Source of the DNA: Mucilaginibacter sp.
GTDB taxonomy: Bacteria > Bacteroidota > Bacteroidia > Sphingobacteriales > Sphingobacteriaceae
Direction: 5' to 3'
NCBI GenBank assembly: GCA_028288305.1
Contig: JAQBOA010000064.1
Coordinates: forward strand, 1 to 64,000
Length of the DNA stretch: 64,000 bases
Below, piece after piece: positions 43,287 to 51,504 of this stretch; positions within the stretch are counted from its first letter, which is position 1, and every line of letters begins with the position of its first letter. The notes below the pieces were generated by a model that was not told the origin of the DNA, searched no databases, and saw only the letters and a program-made list of their open reading frames with translations. Position numbers and translations under genes: made by a program.

Positions 43287-43625
43287 TTAATAAGACTTAG
43301 GTTCATCCAAAACAGGTTCATGAACAGGATTGTCATTTATCTCGTGATTATTAGGGGTTTCGGAACTTTTTAAATTATCCTTCAGTTCTTGTTTATTACC
43401 TGTTAATTGAGATTTTATACTGGCTGCGATTTTGTCTTTTAATCCTAATAATTGATCTACCTGGCTTACAGCAGTCTCTTTGATTGAAATTTCAAGGTTC
43501 TTTAGGGCTTGGTTAAGATTCTCGCGCGTCTCACTTCCTTTATCGGGTGCAAATAAAATACCGAGTGCTGCGCCTGCTGTTAAGCCTCCAAGTAGGGCAA
43601 CAATTATTTTTGAATTGTCTTTCAT
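43287..43625 (-). CDS. YtxH-like stress protein
   Basis: 112 residues with a short membrane-near helix [22 protein letters not shown] (about 14-35), the signature of YtxH/YtxG-type proteins, then a long amphipathic helix and a polar tail ([13 protein letters not shown]). These are small envelope-associated, stress-induced proteins of unknown mechanism. It is 7 bases downstream of the 43633 gene. Confidence 0.85.
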   Translation of the reverse strand: MKDNSKIIVALLGGLTAGAALGILFAPDKGSETRENLNQALKNLEISIKETAVSQVDQLLGLKDKIAASIKSQLTGNKQELKDNLKSSETPNNHEINDNPVHEPVLDEPKSY

Positions 43626-43632
43626 ATAATTT

Positions 43633-44067
43633 TTATAAATTTTTAAATATGTTTCCTAAATTCCCGCTACCGCCATTTTCGGATAAGTCAGCGCTGACGC
43701 TTTCAGGTGTTAAACTGCGGTCATTGGGATTACTGGTTTTATGTGCAAATTTTTGTAATAAGCCGGGCAAAGCTGCAGAAATAGCTCCGGTGGCTGCCGG
43801 TGGCAAACCAAACTTACTGGCTAAGCTCGATATCAGACCGCCTTCAATCAGATTAACAACCGGATGGCCTGATGTTACTTCGCTTTTAAGCGAGGAAATA
43901 AGACTGTCTGTTCCGCCCAATGTTTCAGCTTGATTTTTTAACCCATTGGTAATATGAGCGGCAATTTCCTGGTGCACTGCGTCTGCACTTTCCACTGGAA
44001 TAGAATTTGTCAGCTGCGGATTATTGCCTAAATGGTCTTTGACAATTTGTAAAATTTGATCGAACAT
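43633..44067 (-). CDS. DUF937-like helical protein
   Basis: 144 residues, mostly small hydrophobic helices with many Gly and Ala ([20 protein letters not shown], then [18 protein letters not shown]), a pattern like the YidB/DUF937 family. Not firmly recognised. It lies 7 bases upstream of the YtxH-like gene in a probable two-gene unit. Confidence 0.65.
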   Translation of the reverse strand: MFDQILQIVKDHLGNNPQLTNSIPVESADAVHQEIAAHITNGLKNQAETLGGTDSLISSLKSEVTSGHPVVNLIEGGLISSLASKFGLPPAATGAISAALPGLLQKFAHKTSNPNDRSLTPESVSADLSENGGSGNLGNIFKNL

Positions 44068-44358
44068 TATAACTGATTTTATAAAATAACCAACAAGCTA
44101 TTTTAAATTTAGTTTTTAAAATATTATTTATTAAATAATAAATTTAATTATTATAACATTTATTGCTGAAAACAAGTAATAAAAGTGATATACTAATACA
44201 TAAACAATTGATACGCACTTTTTTGCGGTCTGCAGAAAGTACTTGTTTTTAAGGGCTAAAACGTTGAGAAATAAAAAACGCCGCAACTAAGAAAAATAAT
44301 ATTCGTATAAAACACACATTGAGCGCCCTGCTCATCAATAATTTATCAAATCAAAGAA

Positions 44359-44388
44359 TTCCCCGGCGCGAGGCAGGGGATTTTTTTA
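44359..44388 (+). terminator. orphan terminator-like hairpin
   Basis: TTCCCC pairs with GGGGA and is followed by seven Ts. No plus-strand gene precedes it between 44068 and here. Confidence 0.5.
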
Positions 44389-44491
44389 TGACTTTTTTAT
44401 ATTTTTTATAAAAAAAACAACTTTATATCTTTTAATACCGTATAAATAATAAGTTTAGTTTTTAGTTTAATGTTAATAAAAATTGGTTAGG

Positions 44492-44525
44492 CAGCCGGGA
44501 AGATATTTTCCGGCTGTTTTGTTTT
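44492..44525 (+). terminator. terminator-like hairpin near the end of the ankyrin gene
   Basis: CAGCCGG pairs with CCGGCTG and TTTTGTTTT follows on the plus strand. The ankyrin gene comes in on the minus strand, for which it could also act as a less ideal stop. Confidence 0.65.
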
Positions 44526-44546
44526 AAATCCGGATTTTGGGGCCTT

Positions 44547-45194
44547 TTAAACTAAAACCTCAGCAATCTCTGCAAAGCCCTTTTCCCTTGCCAGATCAGC
44601 AGGGAGCTTACCACCTTCCATACGGATGTTTACATCAGCGCCATGTGATAATAGCAGGATCAGCAAATCGATATTTCCGTTTTGAGCTGCTGAATGCAAG
44701 GCAGTTGCGCCTGCTTGTTGTTTTACATTAACATCAGCGTTATTTTCCATCAGCATACTGGCAATATCGGTATAATTACCTGCAGCGGCAGAGTGCAAAG
44801 GGTATACTTGAAAGCCATTGTTTGACGGCATATTAACATCTGCCCCTTTTGATACCAGGTAACGGGCAATTTCATAATGGCCAAAGTAGCACGCTAATCC
44901 TAAAGGTGTAAAGCCATCTTCAGAATAGAAATTTATCGCCTCAGGGTGGGCATAAACAAGATTGGCAACTGTATCAAATTCCCCCGCCGCTGATGCTTCA
45001 AAAAGATTGATCTCGTCCAGGTATTTTAATAATAGCGCTGTAACTTCAGGTTTTTTATAATAACAAGAAAGCATAAGTGGTGAAACTTGCTGACTGGTAC
45101 GACTTTTTGTAAGTGTAGGATCTTGCTTTAGCAAAGAATCCAAATTGCTAAGATCGCCCGTTGTAATGTACAGCTCCAGTTTTTCAACACTCAT
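44547..45194 (-). CDS. ankyrin-repeat protein
   Basis: 215 residues with about five ankyrin repeats, clear from DGFTPLGLACYFGHYEIARYL and GATALHSAAQNGNIDLLILLL units of ~33 residues. No signal peptide or catalytic domain, so it acts as a binding scaffold in the cytoplasm. Partner unknown. Length and repeat regularity make it a sound gene. Confidence 0.9.
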   Translation of the reverse strand: MSVEKLELYITTGDLSNLDSLLKQDPTLTKSRTSQQVSPLMLSCYYKKPEVTALLLKYLDEINLFEASAAGEFDTVANLVYAHPEAINFYSEDGFTPLGLACYFGHYEIARYLVSKGADVNMPSNNGFQVYPLHSAAAGNYTDIASMLMENNADVNVKQQAGATALHSAAQNGNIDLLILLLSHGADVNIRMEGGKLPADLAREKGFAEIAEVLV

Positions 45195-45314
45195 TTCTTA
45201 TTTTATAATAAATTATATTAAGACAACAAATTTGCCATATAAGTTTTAATTTTTTAGGTTTAATTCACTGATGATACTCAACATTGTTTAAATTTAAATA
45301 TCAGGCTGAATAAT

Positions 45315-45341
45315 TTGTTTAATCTATTAACTTTATATTTG
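45315..45341 (+). promoter_or_regulatory. probable promoter of ftsK
   Basis: TTG at 45315-45317 and TATATTTG at 45334-45341, 16 bases apart, match the -33/-7 pattern; the start codon is 23 bases after the -7 element. Confidence 0.55.
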
Positions 45342-45364
45342 TACCATATCATGGTTATATCAGG

Positions 45365-47929
45365 ATGCCGGTAAAGGGAAATCAGTTTAAATCAAATAGT
45401 TTCAAGCAAGAAGATCAGCCCCGTCAGTCTTCTTCAAAACTTGAAAGAGAACGAACAGCAAAACAAAAGCAAGCAGATCTGCGCCCTTTTGAGTTTAAAT
45501 ATAGTCGATTAATTAAAATATCAGGCTTATTTTTTCTGTTGTTATCAGTATATTTTCTCATAGCATTTACTTCCTACCTGTTTACCTGGCAGGAAGATCA
45601 AAGCTATGTTTCAGCAGCAAACGGTGGATGGGGCAACTTATTTAAAACCACCCGGGAGCTGATGGATAATGGGGTTAAAAACCCTGTTGTTGAAAATTGG
45701 GCAGGTAAATTAGGTGCTTTACTTTCAAATCAATTTATTTTTGAATGGTTTGGGCTGGCATCATTTACTTTTGTTTTTGTTTTTTTTATCGTTGGATACC
45801 GGTTGCTATTTCGTATCAGGCTGTTCCCGGTTAACAAAGCACTGGCTTATTCCTTTTTCTTTTTGATATTTTTTTCTGTTGCCATAGGTTTTTTCCATGC
45901 TTTTATAGTAGATACGCCTAATTACCTTGAGGGTGAGTTTGGATATTGGAGCAATCGTTTGCTTGATGCACAAATAGGCCAGTCTGGTACTGGCGGTATT
46001 TTAATTTTTGCCGCGCTTACTATATTGATCATTGCTTATAATATTGATTTTAAACTGCCGCAACGAAAGGTTAGTACCGTAGCTTCGGGCGCTGTGGGTG
46101 ATATTGTTCCGGTTCCTGTTGACCATGAAAATGAAGAGGATTCGTTGCCACTTGAATGGTCTGGTCGTACAAATAAAGATAATCTAGTAAATACAATTAA
46201 ACCCGGCTTATCTAAAGAACGGCCGTTGGAACAAAATCCAATATTTCATGAACCTGTAATATTAACACCTGACCCTGAGAGTAATGATTATGAACCAGGA
46301 AATGAAAACGGAATTCCTTTAACAATTGGTGTTACCAGGCCTACCTCTGTTTTAAATATCGAAAAAAGTGATGATGATAAGGCTAAAAGTTTGCTCGAAC
46401 AGTTTGGAACTTATGACCATACGCTTGAACTCGCATCCTATAAATACCCAACCCTCGACTTGCTTGAAAATTATGGTTCGAACAAGATAAACGTTAATTC
46501 GGATGAGCTGGGGGCTAATAAAAACAAAATAGTTGAAACACTCAACCATTATAATATTGAGATCGATAAAATTAAGGCAACTATTGGCCCCACGGTTACC
46601 CTCTATGAAATTATTCCTGCGCCGGGTGTGCGTATATCCAAGATCAAAAACCTGGAGGATGATATAGCATTGAGTTTAGCGGCCTTAGGTATCCGTATTA
46701 TTGCCCCTATGCCGGGAAAGGGTACTATAGGTATTGAAGTGCCTAATCAAAACCCCGAGATGGTTTCTATGCGTTCAGTGCTTTCTACCGAAAAATACCA
46801 AAATACTACTATGGATCTGCCCATCGCACTTGGCAAAACCATTAGTAACGAAGTATTTATTGCCGACCTGGCTAAAATGCCGCATTTGCTGGTTGCAGGG
46901 GCTACAGGTCAGGGTAAATCGGTTGGTATAAATGCCATACTTGTTTCTTTGCTTTATAAGAAACACCCTTCTGAACTCAAATTTGTTCTGGTGGATCCTA
47001 AAAAAGTAGAGTTAACCCTTTTCCGTAAGATAGAAAGACACTTCCTCGCCAAATTGCCCGATGAGGCTGATGCTATTATAACCGACACCAAAAAAGTAGT
47101 AAACACGCTTAATTCTTTATGTATTGAGATGGACCAGCGGTACGACCTGCTTAAAGACGCGCAAGTACGGAACCTTAAAGAGTACAATCAAAAATTTGTA
47201 AACCGTAAAATAAGCAATCCTGAAAAACATAGGTACCTGCCTTTTATTGTACTGGTAATTGATGAGTTTGCCGACCTGATGATGACCGCAGGTAAGGAAG
47301 TAGAGATGCCTATAGCACGTATTGCGCAGTTGGCTCGTGCGGTGGGTATACACCTTGTAATTGCTACGCAAAGGCCTTCAGTTAATATTATTACCGGTAC
47401 TATAAAAGCTAACTTCCCTTCAAGGCTGGCTTTTAGGGTATTGTCGAAAATAGATTCGCGTACGATACTTGATACGGGGGGCGCCGATCAGCTGATAGGC
47501 CGGGGGGATATGCTGCTTTCAACAGGCAGCGACCTGATACGGCTTCAATGCGCGTTTGTGGATACACATGAGGTGGAAAGAATTTCAGATTTTATTGGCA
47601 ACCAACGGGGTTATCCTTCAGCTATGCTGCTGCCTGAATATGTGGGCGAAGGTGAAACCAGCAGCTCAAAAGAATATGATCCTGATAACCGCGATCCGAT
47701 GTTTGAAGAAGCTGCACGCCTGATTGTAATGCATCAGCAAGGTTCCACTTCATTGATACAACGTAAAATGAAATTAGGCTACAACCGCGCAGGCAGAATT
47801 ATTGACCAGTTGGAAGCAGCAGGCATAGTTGGCCCGTTTGAAGGCAGTAAAGCTCGCGAAGTTTTATACCCTGATGAATATAGCCTTGAAAGGCACCTTG
47901 AAGCGCTTCAAAAACAAAGCAGCAATTAA
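45365..47929 (+). CDS. ftsK: DNA translocase FtsK/SpoIIIE
   Basis: Pumps chromosomal DNA at the division septum and helps resolve dimers. The 854-residue protein has a basic N-terminus, four membrane helices (about 50-225), a variable linker (about 235-345), then the motor: alpha-domain, Walker A GATGQGKS (about 513-520), Walker B region IVLVIDEFADLMM and RIAQLARAVGIHLVIATQRPS. The C-terminal gamma winged helix (about 775-854) recognises KOPS-like sites. Shorter linker than E. coli, normal for Bacteroidota. The next gene in the same direction is lolA. Confidence 0.96.
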   Translation: MPVKGNQFKSNSFKQEDQPRQSSSKLERERTAKQKQADLRPFEFKYSRLIKISGLFFLLLSVYFLIAFTSYLFTWQEDQSYVSAANGGWGNLFKTTRELMDNGVKNPVVENWAGKLGALLSNQFIFEWFGLASFTFVFVFFIVGYRLLFRIRLFPVNKALAYSFFFLIFFSVAIGFFHAFIVDTPNYLEGEFGYWSNRLLDAQIGQSGTGGILIFAALTILIIAYNIDFKLPQRKVSTVASGAVGDIVPVPVDHENEEDSLPLEWSGRTNKDNLVNTIKPGLSKERPLEQNPIFHEPVILTPDPESNDYEPGNENGIPLTIGVTRPTSVLNIEKSDDDKAKSLLEQFGTYDHTLELASYKYPTLDLLENYGSNKINVNSDELGANKNKIVETLNHYNIEIDKIKATIGPTVTLYEIIPAPGVRISKIKNLEDDIALSLAALGIRIIAPMPGKGTIGIEVPNQNPEMVSMRSVLSTEKYQNTTMDLPIALGKTISNEVFIADLAKMPHLLVAGATGQGKSVGINAILVSLLYKKHPSELKFVLVDPKKVELTLFRKIERHFLAKLPDEADAIITDTKKVVNTLNSLCIEMDQRYDLLKDAQVRNLKEYNQKFVNRKISNPEKHRYLPFIVLVIDEFADLMMTAGKEVEMPIARIAQLARAVGIHLVIATQRPSVNIITGTIKANFPSRLAFRVLSKIDSRTILDTGGADQLIGRGDMLLSTGSDLIRLQCAFVDTHEVERISDFIGNQRGYPSAMLLPEYVGEGETSSSKEYDPDNRDPMFEEAARLIVMHQQGSTSLIQRKMKLGYNRAGRIIDQLEAAGIVGPFEGSKAREVLYPDEYSLERHLEALQKQSSN

Positions 47930-47934
47930 ATTGT

Positions 47935-48069
47935 CTGAACCATGATTTTTAGGATTTTAAGATTGCCATGATTTGGAAAATAAATTAATGCAGACGTTAA
48001 ATACTTTTGAATTAAACCTATAATAAAATTTAATATCCTATAATCTTAAAATCCTGCGAATCTTAGTTC
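47935..48069. repeat. word-type inverted repeat (aggattttaagatt)
   Basis: Left part gaaccatgatttttaggatt and tttaagattgccatgattt; right part aatcttaaaatcctgcgaatc then ttagttcagac. They are inverted relatives that enclose the ftsK-lolA spacer. Confidence 0.7.
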
Positions 48070-48082
48070 AGACAAATAACCT

Positions 48083-48763
48083 ATGAAAAAACTACTTATA
48101 TCTTCAGTATTAATATTACTAACCGTCACCTGCTCATTCGCTCAAAAAGATGCGGCGGCAAAAGCTATTTTAAGCAAAGTAAGCGAGAAATACAGAATGT
48201 ATAACGTAGTGAAAACTGATTTCGATTTTACGCTTGATAACCAACAGGCCGGTGAAAAGATAGCTCAAAGCGGTACACTCGTAGCAAAACCCAAAGCCAA
48301 TAAATTCAGGGTAACCATTTATGGACCGGAAGCCACCGCCAAACCTATTATTGAGCAGGAGATTATAAGTGATGGTAAAACCCAATGGACATACCTTAAA
48401 AAAGATAATGAAGTACAGGTAAACAATGTTGATAATAGCGATGAAGGCCTTAATCCTGCTAAAATATTTACTATTTATGAGCATGGTTACAAATACATCT
48501 ACAATGGCGATGTAAAAGAAGGAGCAAAAGTTTACCAGGAGATTGATCTTACGCCTGAAGATATTAAAAAGCCTTTCTTTAAGGTTCGTCTGCTGATTGA
48601 TAAAGTAAAAAAACAAATTTACAGTGCATTAATCTTCGATAAAAACGGCAGCCACTATACCTATACCTTACATAACTTTAATGGTAATGCACAAGTACCT
48701 GATAATGCTTTCAGCTTCGATGTTAAGGAGCATAAGGGTGTTGAGGTGGTGGATTTGCGTTAA
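48083..48763 (+). CDS. lolA: LolA-like outer-membrane lipoprotein carrier
   Basis: 226 residues with a signal peptide (MKKLLISSVLILLTVTCSFAQ) and the LolA fold segments SEKYRMYNVVKTDFDFTL, QSGTLVAKPKANKFRV and DGKTQWTYLKKDNEVQVN. LolA carries lipoproteins across the periplasm to the outer membrane. Located directly after ftsK, as in many bacteria, and separated only by a word-type repeat, so co-transcription is likely. No LolB is expected in Bacteroidota. Confidence 0.9.
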   Translation: MKKLLISSVLILLTVTCSFAQKDAAAKAILSKVSEKYRMYNVVKTDFDFTLDNQQAGEKIAQSGTLVAKPKANKFRVTIYGPEATAKPIIEQEIISDGKTQWTYLKKDNEVQVNNVDNSDEGLNPAKIFTIYEHGYKYIYNGDVKEGAKVYQEIDLTPEDIKKPFFKVRLLIDKVKKQIYSALIFDKNGSHYTYTLHNFNGNAQVPDNAFSFDVKEHKGVEVVDLR

Positions 48764-48819
48764 ATCCAGGAAAGGGTATCGCGTCTTAAACGCGAAATAT
48801 CTAAGACATCGAATAGCTG

Positions 48820-50124
48820 TTAAGCCTGACTGGTTTTACTTACTATCATTTTGATTATTTCGTCAAACTCTTTTGCAGATTGATCAAGGTAACTTAAAAC
48901 TTTTGGATCGGGTATTTGATTTACATTTTGTACAACTATATCAACCAAGCCCATGATGCGTGCAAGTGGCGCTCTTACAATGTGTGATTGTATATAAGCT
49001 ATTTCCTGTAACCTGTTATTTTGACTTTCAATAGCTTTAGTAAAATTCATTTGCTCTGTCATATCCCTTGCCATTACCAATACTGCTTCTTTTTCTTTGA
49101 ATGGAATAGGATTAATTCTGACCTCTGCATAAAAGATCTCATGGTTTTTACGCCGGTGCTGTACAATCCGGTTTAAAGTGCTGCCTGATTTAAGGTCGTT
49201 AAGTAAATTCTCACTATAATTCTCCATGTCTTCTTCTAATTTGATATCAGAGATGTTCATGGAAAGAAATTCTTCATTGGTATAACCATAATTTTGTATT
49301 GCCGATTCGTTAACTTGTAAAAATTGAAAGTTTTCTACATCCATTACCCACATGGGACTTGGGTTCATTATAAACAGGCTTTTATAATGTCCTTCGGATT
49401 CCTTTAACTGCTTATTTGTTTCTGCCCGTTGGATTGTTTCGGCTTGCAACTCTTTCTTTAGCCTTACTTCTCTCTTAAATGTATTTTCTAAACTGTTAAT
49501 GGTTTTACTGATAAGTACCACACAAAGCCAGCTTAAAAACACCAGGTTTGATGATATAGCTATCCATGGCCCTACCCCATACTCCGTTATTAAAGGAGAG
49601 TTAAATAGCTTTAAGCCAATAATGACCGCACAAAAAATGCTTACCAAAATATTTAAAACAATAGACCCAAAAGCATAATTACGGGGGAAAATTATTGCTG
49701 TTAGCACACTTAAAGCTAAAAGATAAATAATCCCTGGACCGGCTAAGCCAAATGCTATCATTAAAACAATAGCGAGACAATACAATATGAAGATTACATA
49801 GAGTTTTCTAAAAGTTAAATTTATTTTTTTGTTAAGTACTATTACCGCAATTGATAAAGCTGCAAACAAATCGAATACAGCGATAAATAAATAGCCATCC
49901 CTAATCCCTATGTATACCCCTGGTACTAATGCTATTAAACAAACAGGCAATAAATAAGTTATAAGGCTGGTAAAAATGTTATCCCGCCATATACTCTCCT
50001 GGCTTTCGTTATGAGTAAGTCCTTTAGTAGCGTTTTCAACAAAAAATTTATAGTTATACCACAAGTTAAAAAAAAAACTGAAAATAATTTCTTTTAAGAA
50101 AATGTGGTTTATACTGTTTCTCAT
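48820..50124 (-). CDS. membrane PAS protein with histidine-kinase dimerisation domain but no ATPase domain
   Basis: 434 residues: about six or seven membrane helices (about 55-225), a coiled linker, a PAS domain (about 245-365, with MWVMDVENFQFLQVNESAIQ and NYGYTNEEFLSMNI), then a C-terminal four-helix dimerisation-like segment (IQSHIVRAPLARIMGLVD, about 376-434) with His at the position of the phospho-acceptor. It stops there, with no N, G1 or G2 boxes. It is therefore not a self-sufficient kinase; it could be phosphorylated by a partner, or pair with one. The stop codon looks genuine, and no ATPase domain lies downstream. Confidence 0.8.
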   Translation of the reverse strand: MRNSINHIFLKEIIFSFFFNLWYNYKFFVENATKGLTHNESQESIWRDNIFTSLITYLLPVCLIALVPGVYIGIRDGYLFIAVFDLFAALSIAVIVLNKKINLTFRKLYVIFILYCLAIVLMIAFGLAGPGIIYLLALSVLTAIIFPRNYAFGSIVLNILVSIFCAVIIGLKLFNSPLITEYGVGPWIAISSNLVFLSWLCVVLISKTINSLENTFKREVRLKKELQAETIQRAETNKQLKESEGHYKSLFIMNPSPMWVMDVENFQFLQVNESAIQNYGYTNEEFLSMNISDIKLEEDMENYSENLLNDLKSGSTLNRIVQHRRKNHEIFYAEVRINPIPFKEKEAVLVMARDMTEQMNFTKAIESQNNRLQEIAYIQSHIVRAPLARIMGLVDIVVQNVNQIPDPKVLSYLDQSAKEFDEIIKMIVSKTSQA

Positions 50125-50397
50125 TAATATATAAAGTAAAGGAGAATTAACTGAATAATAATGAATAGAATTCCTTTGAAACGGGAATATAGTTTTTAGA
50201 ACTCATTTATCATTATAATTATAAAAAATACAACATCGCAACAATCTAATTAATTAATACGAAAATCATATAAAAAAGGTTATGATTTATAACCTATTTA
50301 CAAGCCTGGTAAATAAACTATTACTTAAATGAAACTAATTAAAAAAGGCACCGTATAAATGTTCTGGTTTATGTGTGTAAACTTTAATCTGCTTAAA

Positions 50398-50811
50398 ATG
50401 AAAAAGATTATTTACCTCATCTCTGCTGCTATGCTGTTAACGTTAAGCGTTTCGGCACAACATGCTATAAGGGCTAATCATGCAATTAATCATATTGGCC
50501 AAAAAGTTGTTGTTGTGGATAGTATTTATGATATTAAAATTTACAATGATACCACGGCGGTAATTGATTTAGGCGGTTTAGGCGATAAAGCAGCTTTGAG
50601 TGTGGTATTCAATTTTACGTCCAAACAAAAATTCAATCCTGAGGTTTTTAAAACCCTTAAGGATTCAATGATAGAAGTAACCGGTAGCGTGGTCTTAATT
50701 GCTGATCAGCCTGCTATTGTTGTTAAAAACAGAGACAATTTATACTTCTTTTCAGACGGTATTAACCAAAATTTGCCATCTTTGTCTCAGCTTCCCTATA
50801 AAAAGGACTAA
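50398..50811 (+). CDS. small exported protein with OB-fold-like domain
   Basis: The start is placed at 50398 because it opens a good signal peptide (MKKIIYLISAAMLLTLSVSA). The 137-residue protein then shows INHIGQKVVVVDSIYDIKIY, followed by TTAVIDLGGLGDKAALSVVF and MIEVTGSVVLIADQPAIVV, the pattern of the OB-fold-like secreted domain common in Bacteroidota. It probably binds small ligands or proteins. Function unknown. Confidence 0.7.
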   Translation: MKKIIYLISAAMLLTLSVSAQHAIRANHAINHIGQKVVVVDSIYDIKIYNDTTAVIDLGGLGDKAALSVVFNFTSKQKFNPEVFKTLKDSMIEVTGSVVLIADQPAIVVKNRDNLYFFSDGINQNLPSLSQLPYKKD

Positions 50812-50909
50812 ACTAACTTTAAATAATTTTCTACTGTATGCTAATAATTTTTATAAATTCTATTGTTAATAGCATTCATAAAAATATTATTTATCTTAAG
50901 CCGTAAATC

Positions 50910-51497
50910 ATGCGGTCAAACTCCCTTTATATTATTTTATTTGATTTTAAGTTACTGATTGTTACTTCGATACTGTTACCGGTATTGGTTTTTTCTCAAT
51001 CGAAAAAAACCGGTTCAATTGAATATTTAAAATATAGTAACGGTTTTAACAATATTGTTTTAGGGGATGATATAAAGCAAATCCCGGATTATAAACTAAC
51101 CTATCTTGACAATGATAAAAAATTTGATTCGGATAGCTGTTTAAAATTTGCTTATAGGGATACCAGCTTGTTAAAATTGAATAACGATTTATATTTGGAG
51201 TTAGTTGGATTACGCACGTACAAAAATAAAGTAGTTAACATTTATCTTTTTTTCAAAAAAAAGGATGGATATAAAGTTTTACGTTCCTTCTTATCTTCTT
51301 ATGGTTTGTTTACAAGTAAGCCTAATGATTACGTTGATATCTATAGCTGGAACTCCAGTACAATAAATTTAACCCTAAAATATGAATTGGACGCCGAATT
51401 AGGCGTAGCGGTTTTCAGTTGCAATAGCTTGGAAAAAGAAATTGAAGCAATGAAAATAAAACGGATGATAAACCTTTTTTACCTCAATAAGTTTTAG
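50910..51497 (+). CDS. hypothetical exported protein
   Basis: 195 residues with an N-terminal hydrophobic signal (about 7-28, ending VLVFSQ). The rest is a mixed alpha/beta domain with strands NNIVLGDDIKQI and KVVNIYLFFKKKDG, reminiscent of DUF-type periplasmic domains, but I do not recognise a family. Same direction as, and 98 bases after, the OB-fold gene, so possibly one unit. Confidence 0.65.
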   Translation: MRSNSLYIILFDFKLLIVTSILLPVLVFSQSKKTGSIEYLKYSNGFNNIVLGDDIKQIPDYKLTYLDNDKKFDSDSCLKFAYRDTSLLKLNNDLYLELVGLRTYKNKVVNIYLFFKKKDGYKVLRSFLSSYGLFTSKPNDYVDIYSWNSSTINLTLKYELDAELGVAVFSCNSLEKEIEAMKIKRMINLFYLNKF

Positions 51498-51504
51498 TTT
51501 AAAT

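Larger units (their letters stand above)
44068..44546. other. intergenic region with two terminator hairpins and no gene
   Basis: 479 bases, very AT-rich. It has hairpins at 44359-44388 (TTCCCC/GGGGA, then T7) and 44492-44525 (CAGCCGG/CCGGCTG, then T-rich). The first has no gene in front of it on the plus strand within this gap, so a short unrecorded RNA could end there. Confidence 0.45.
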
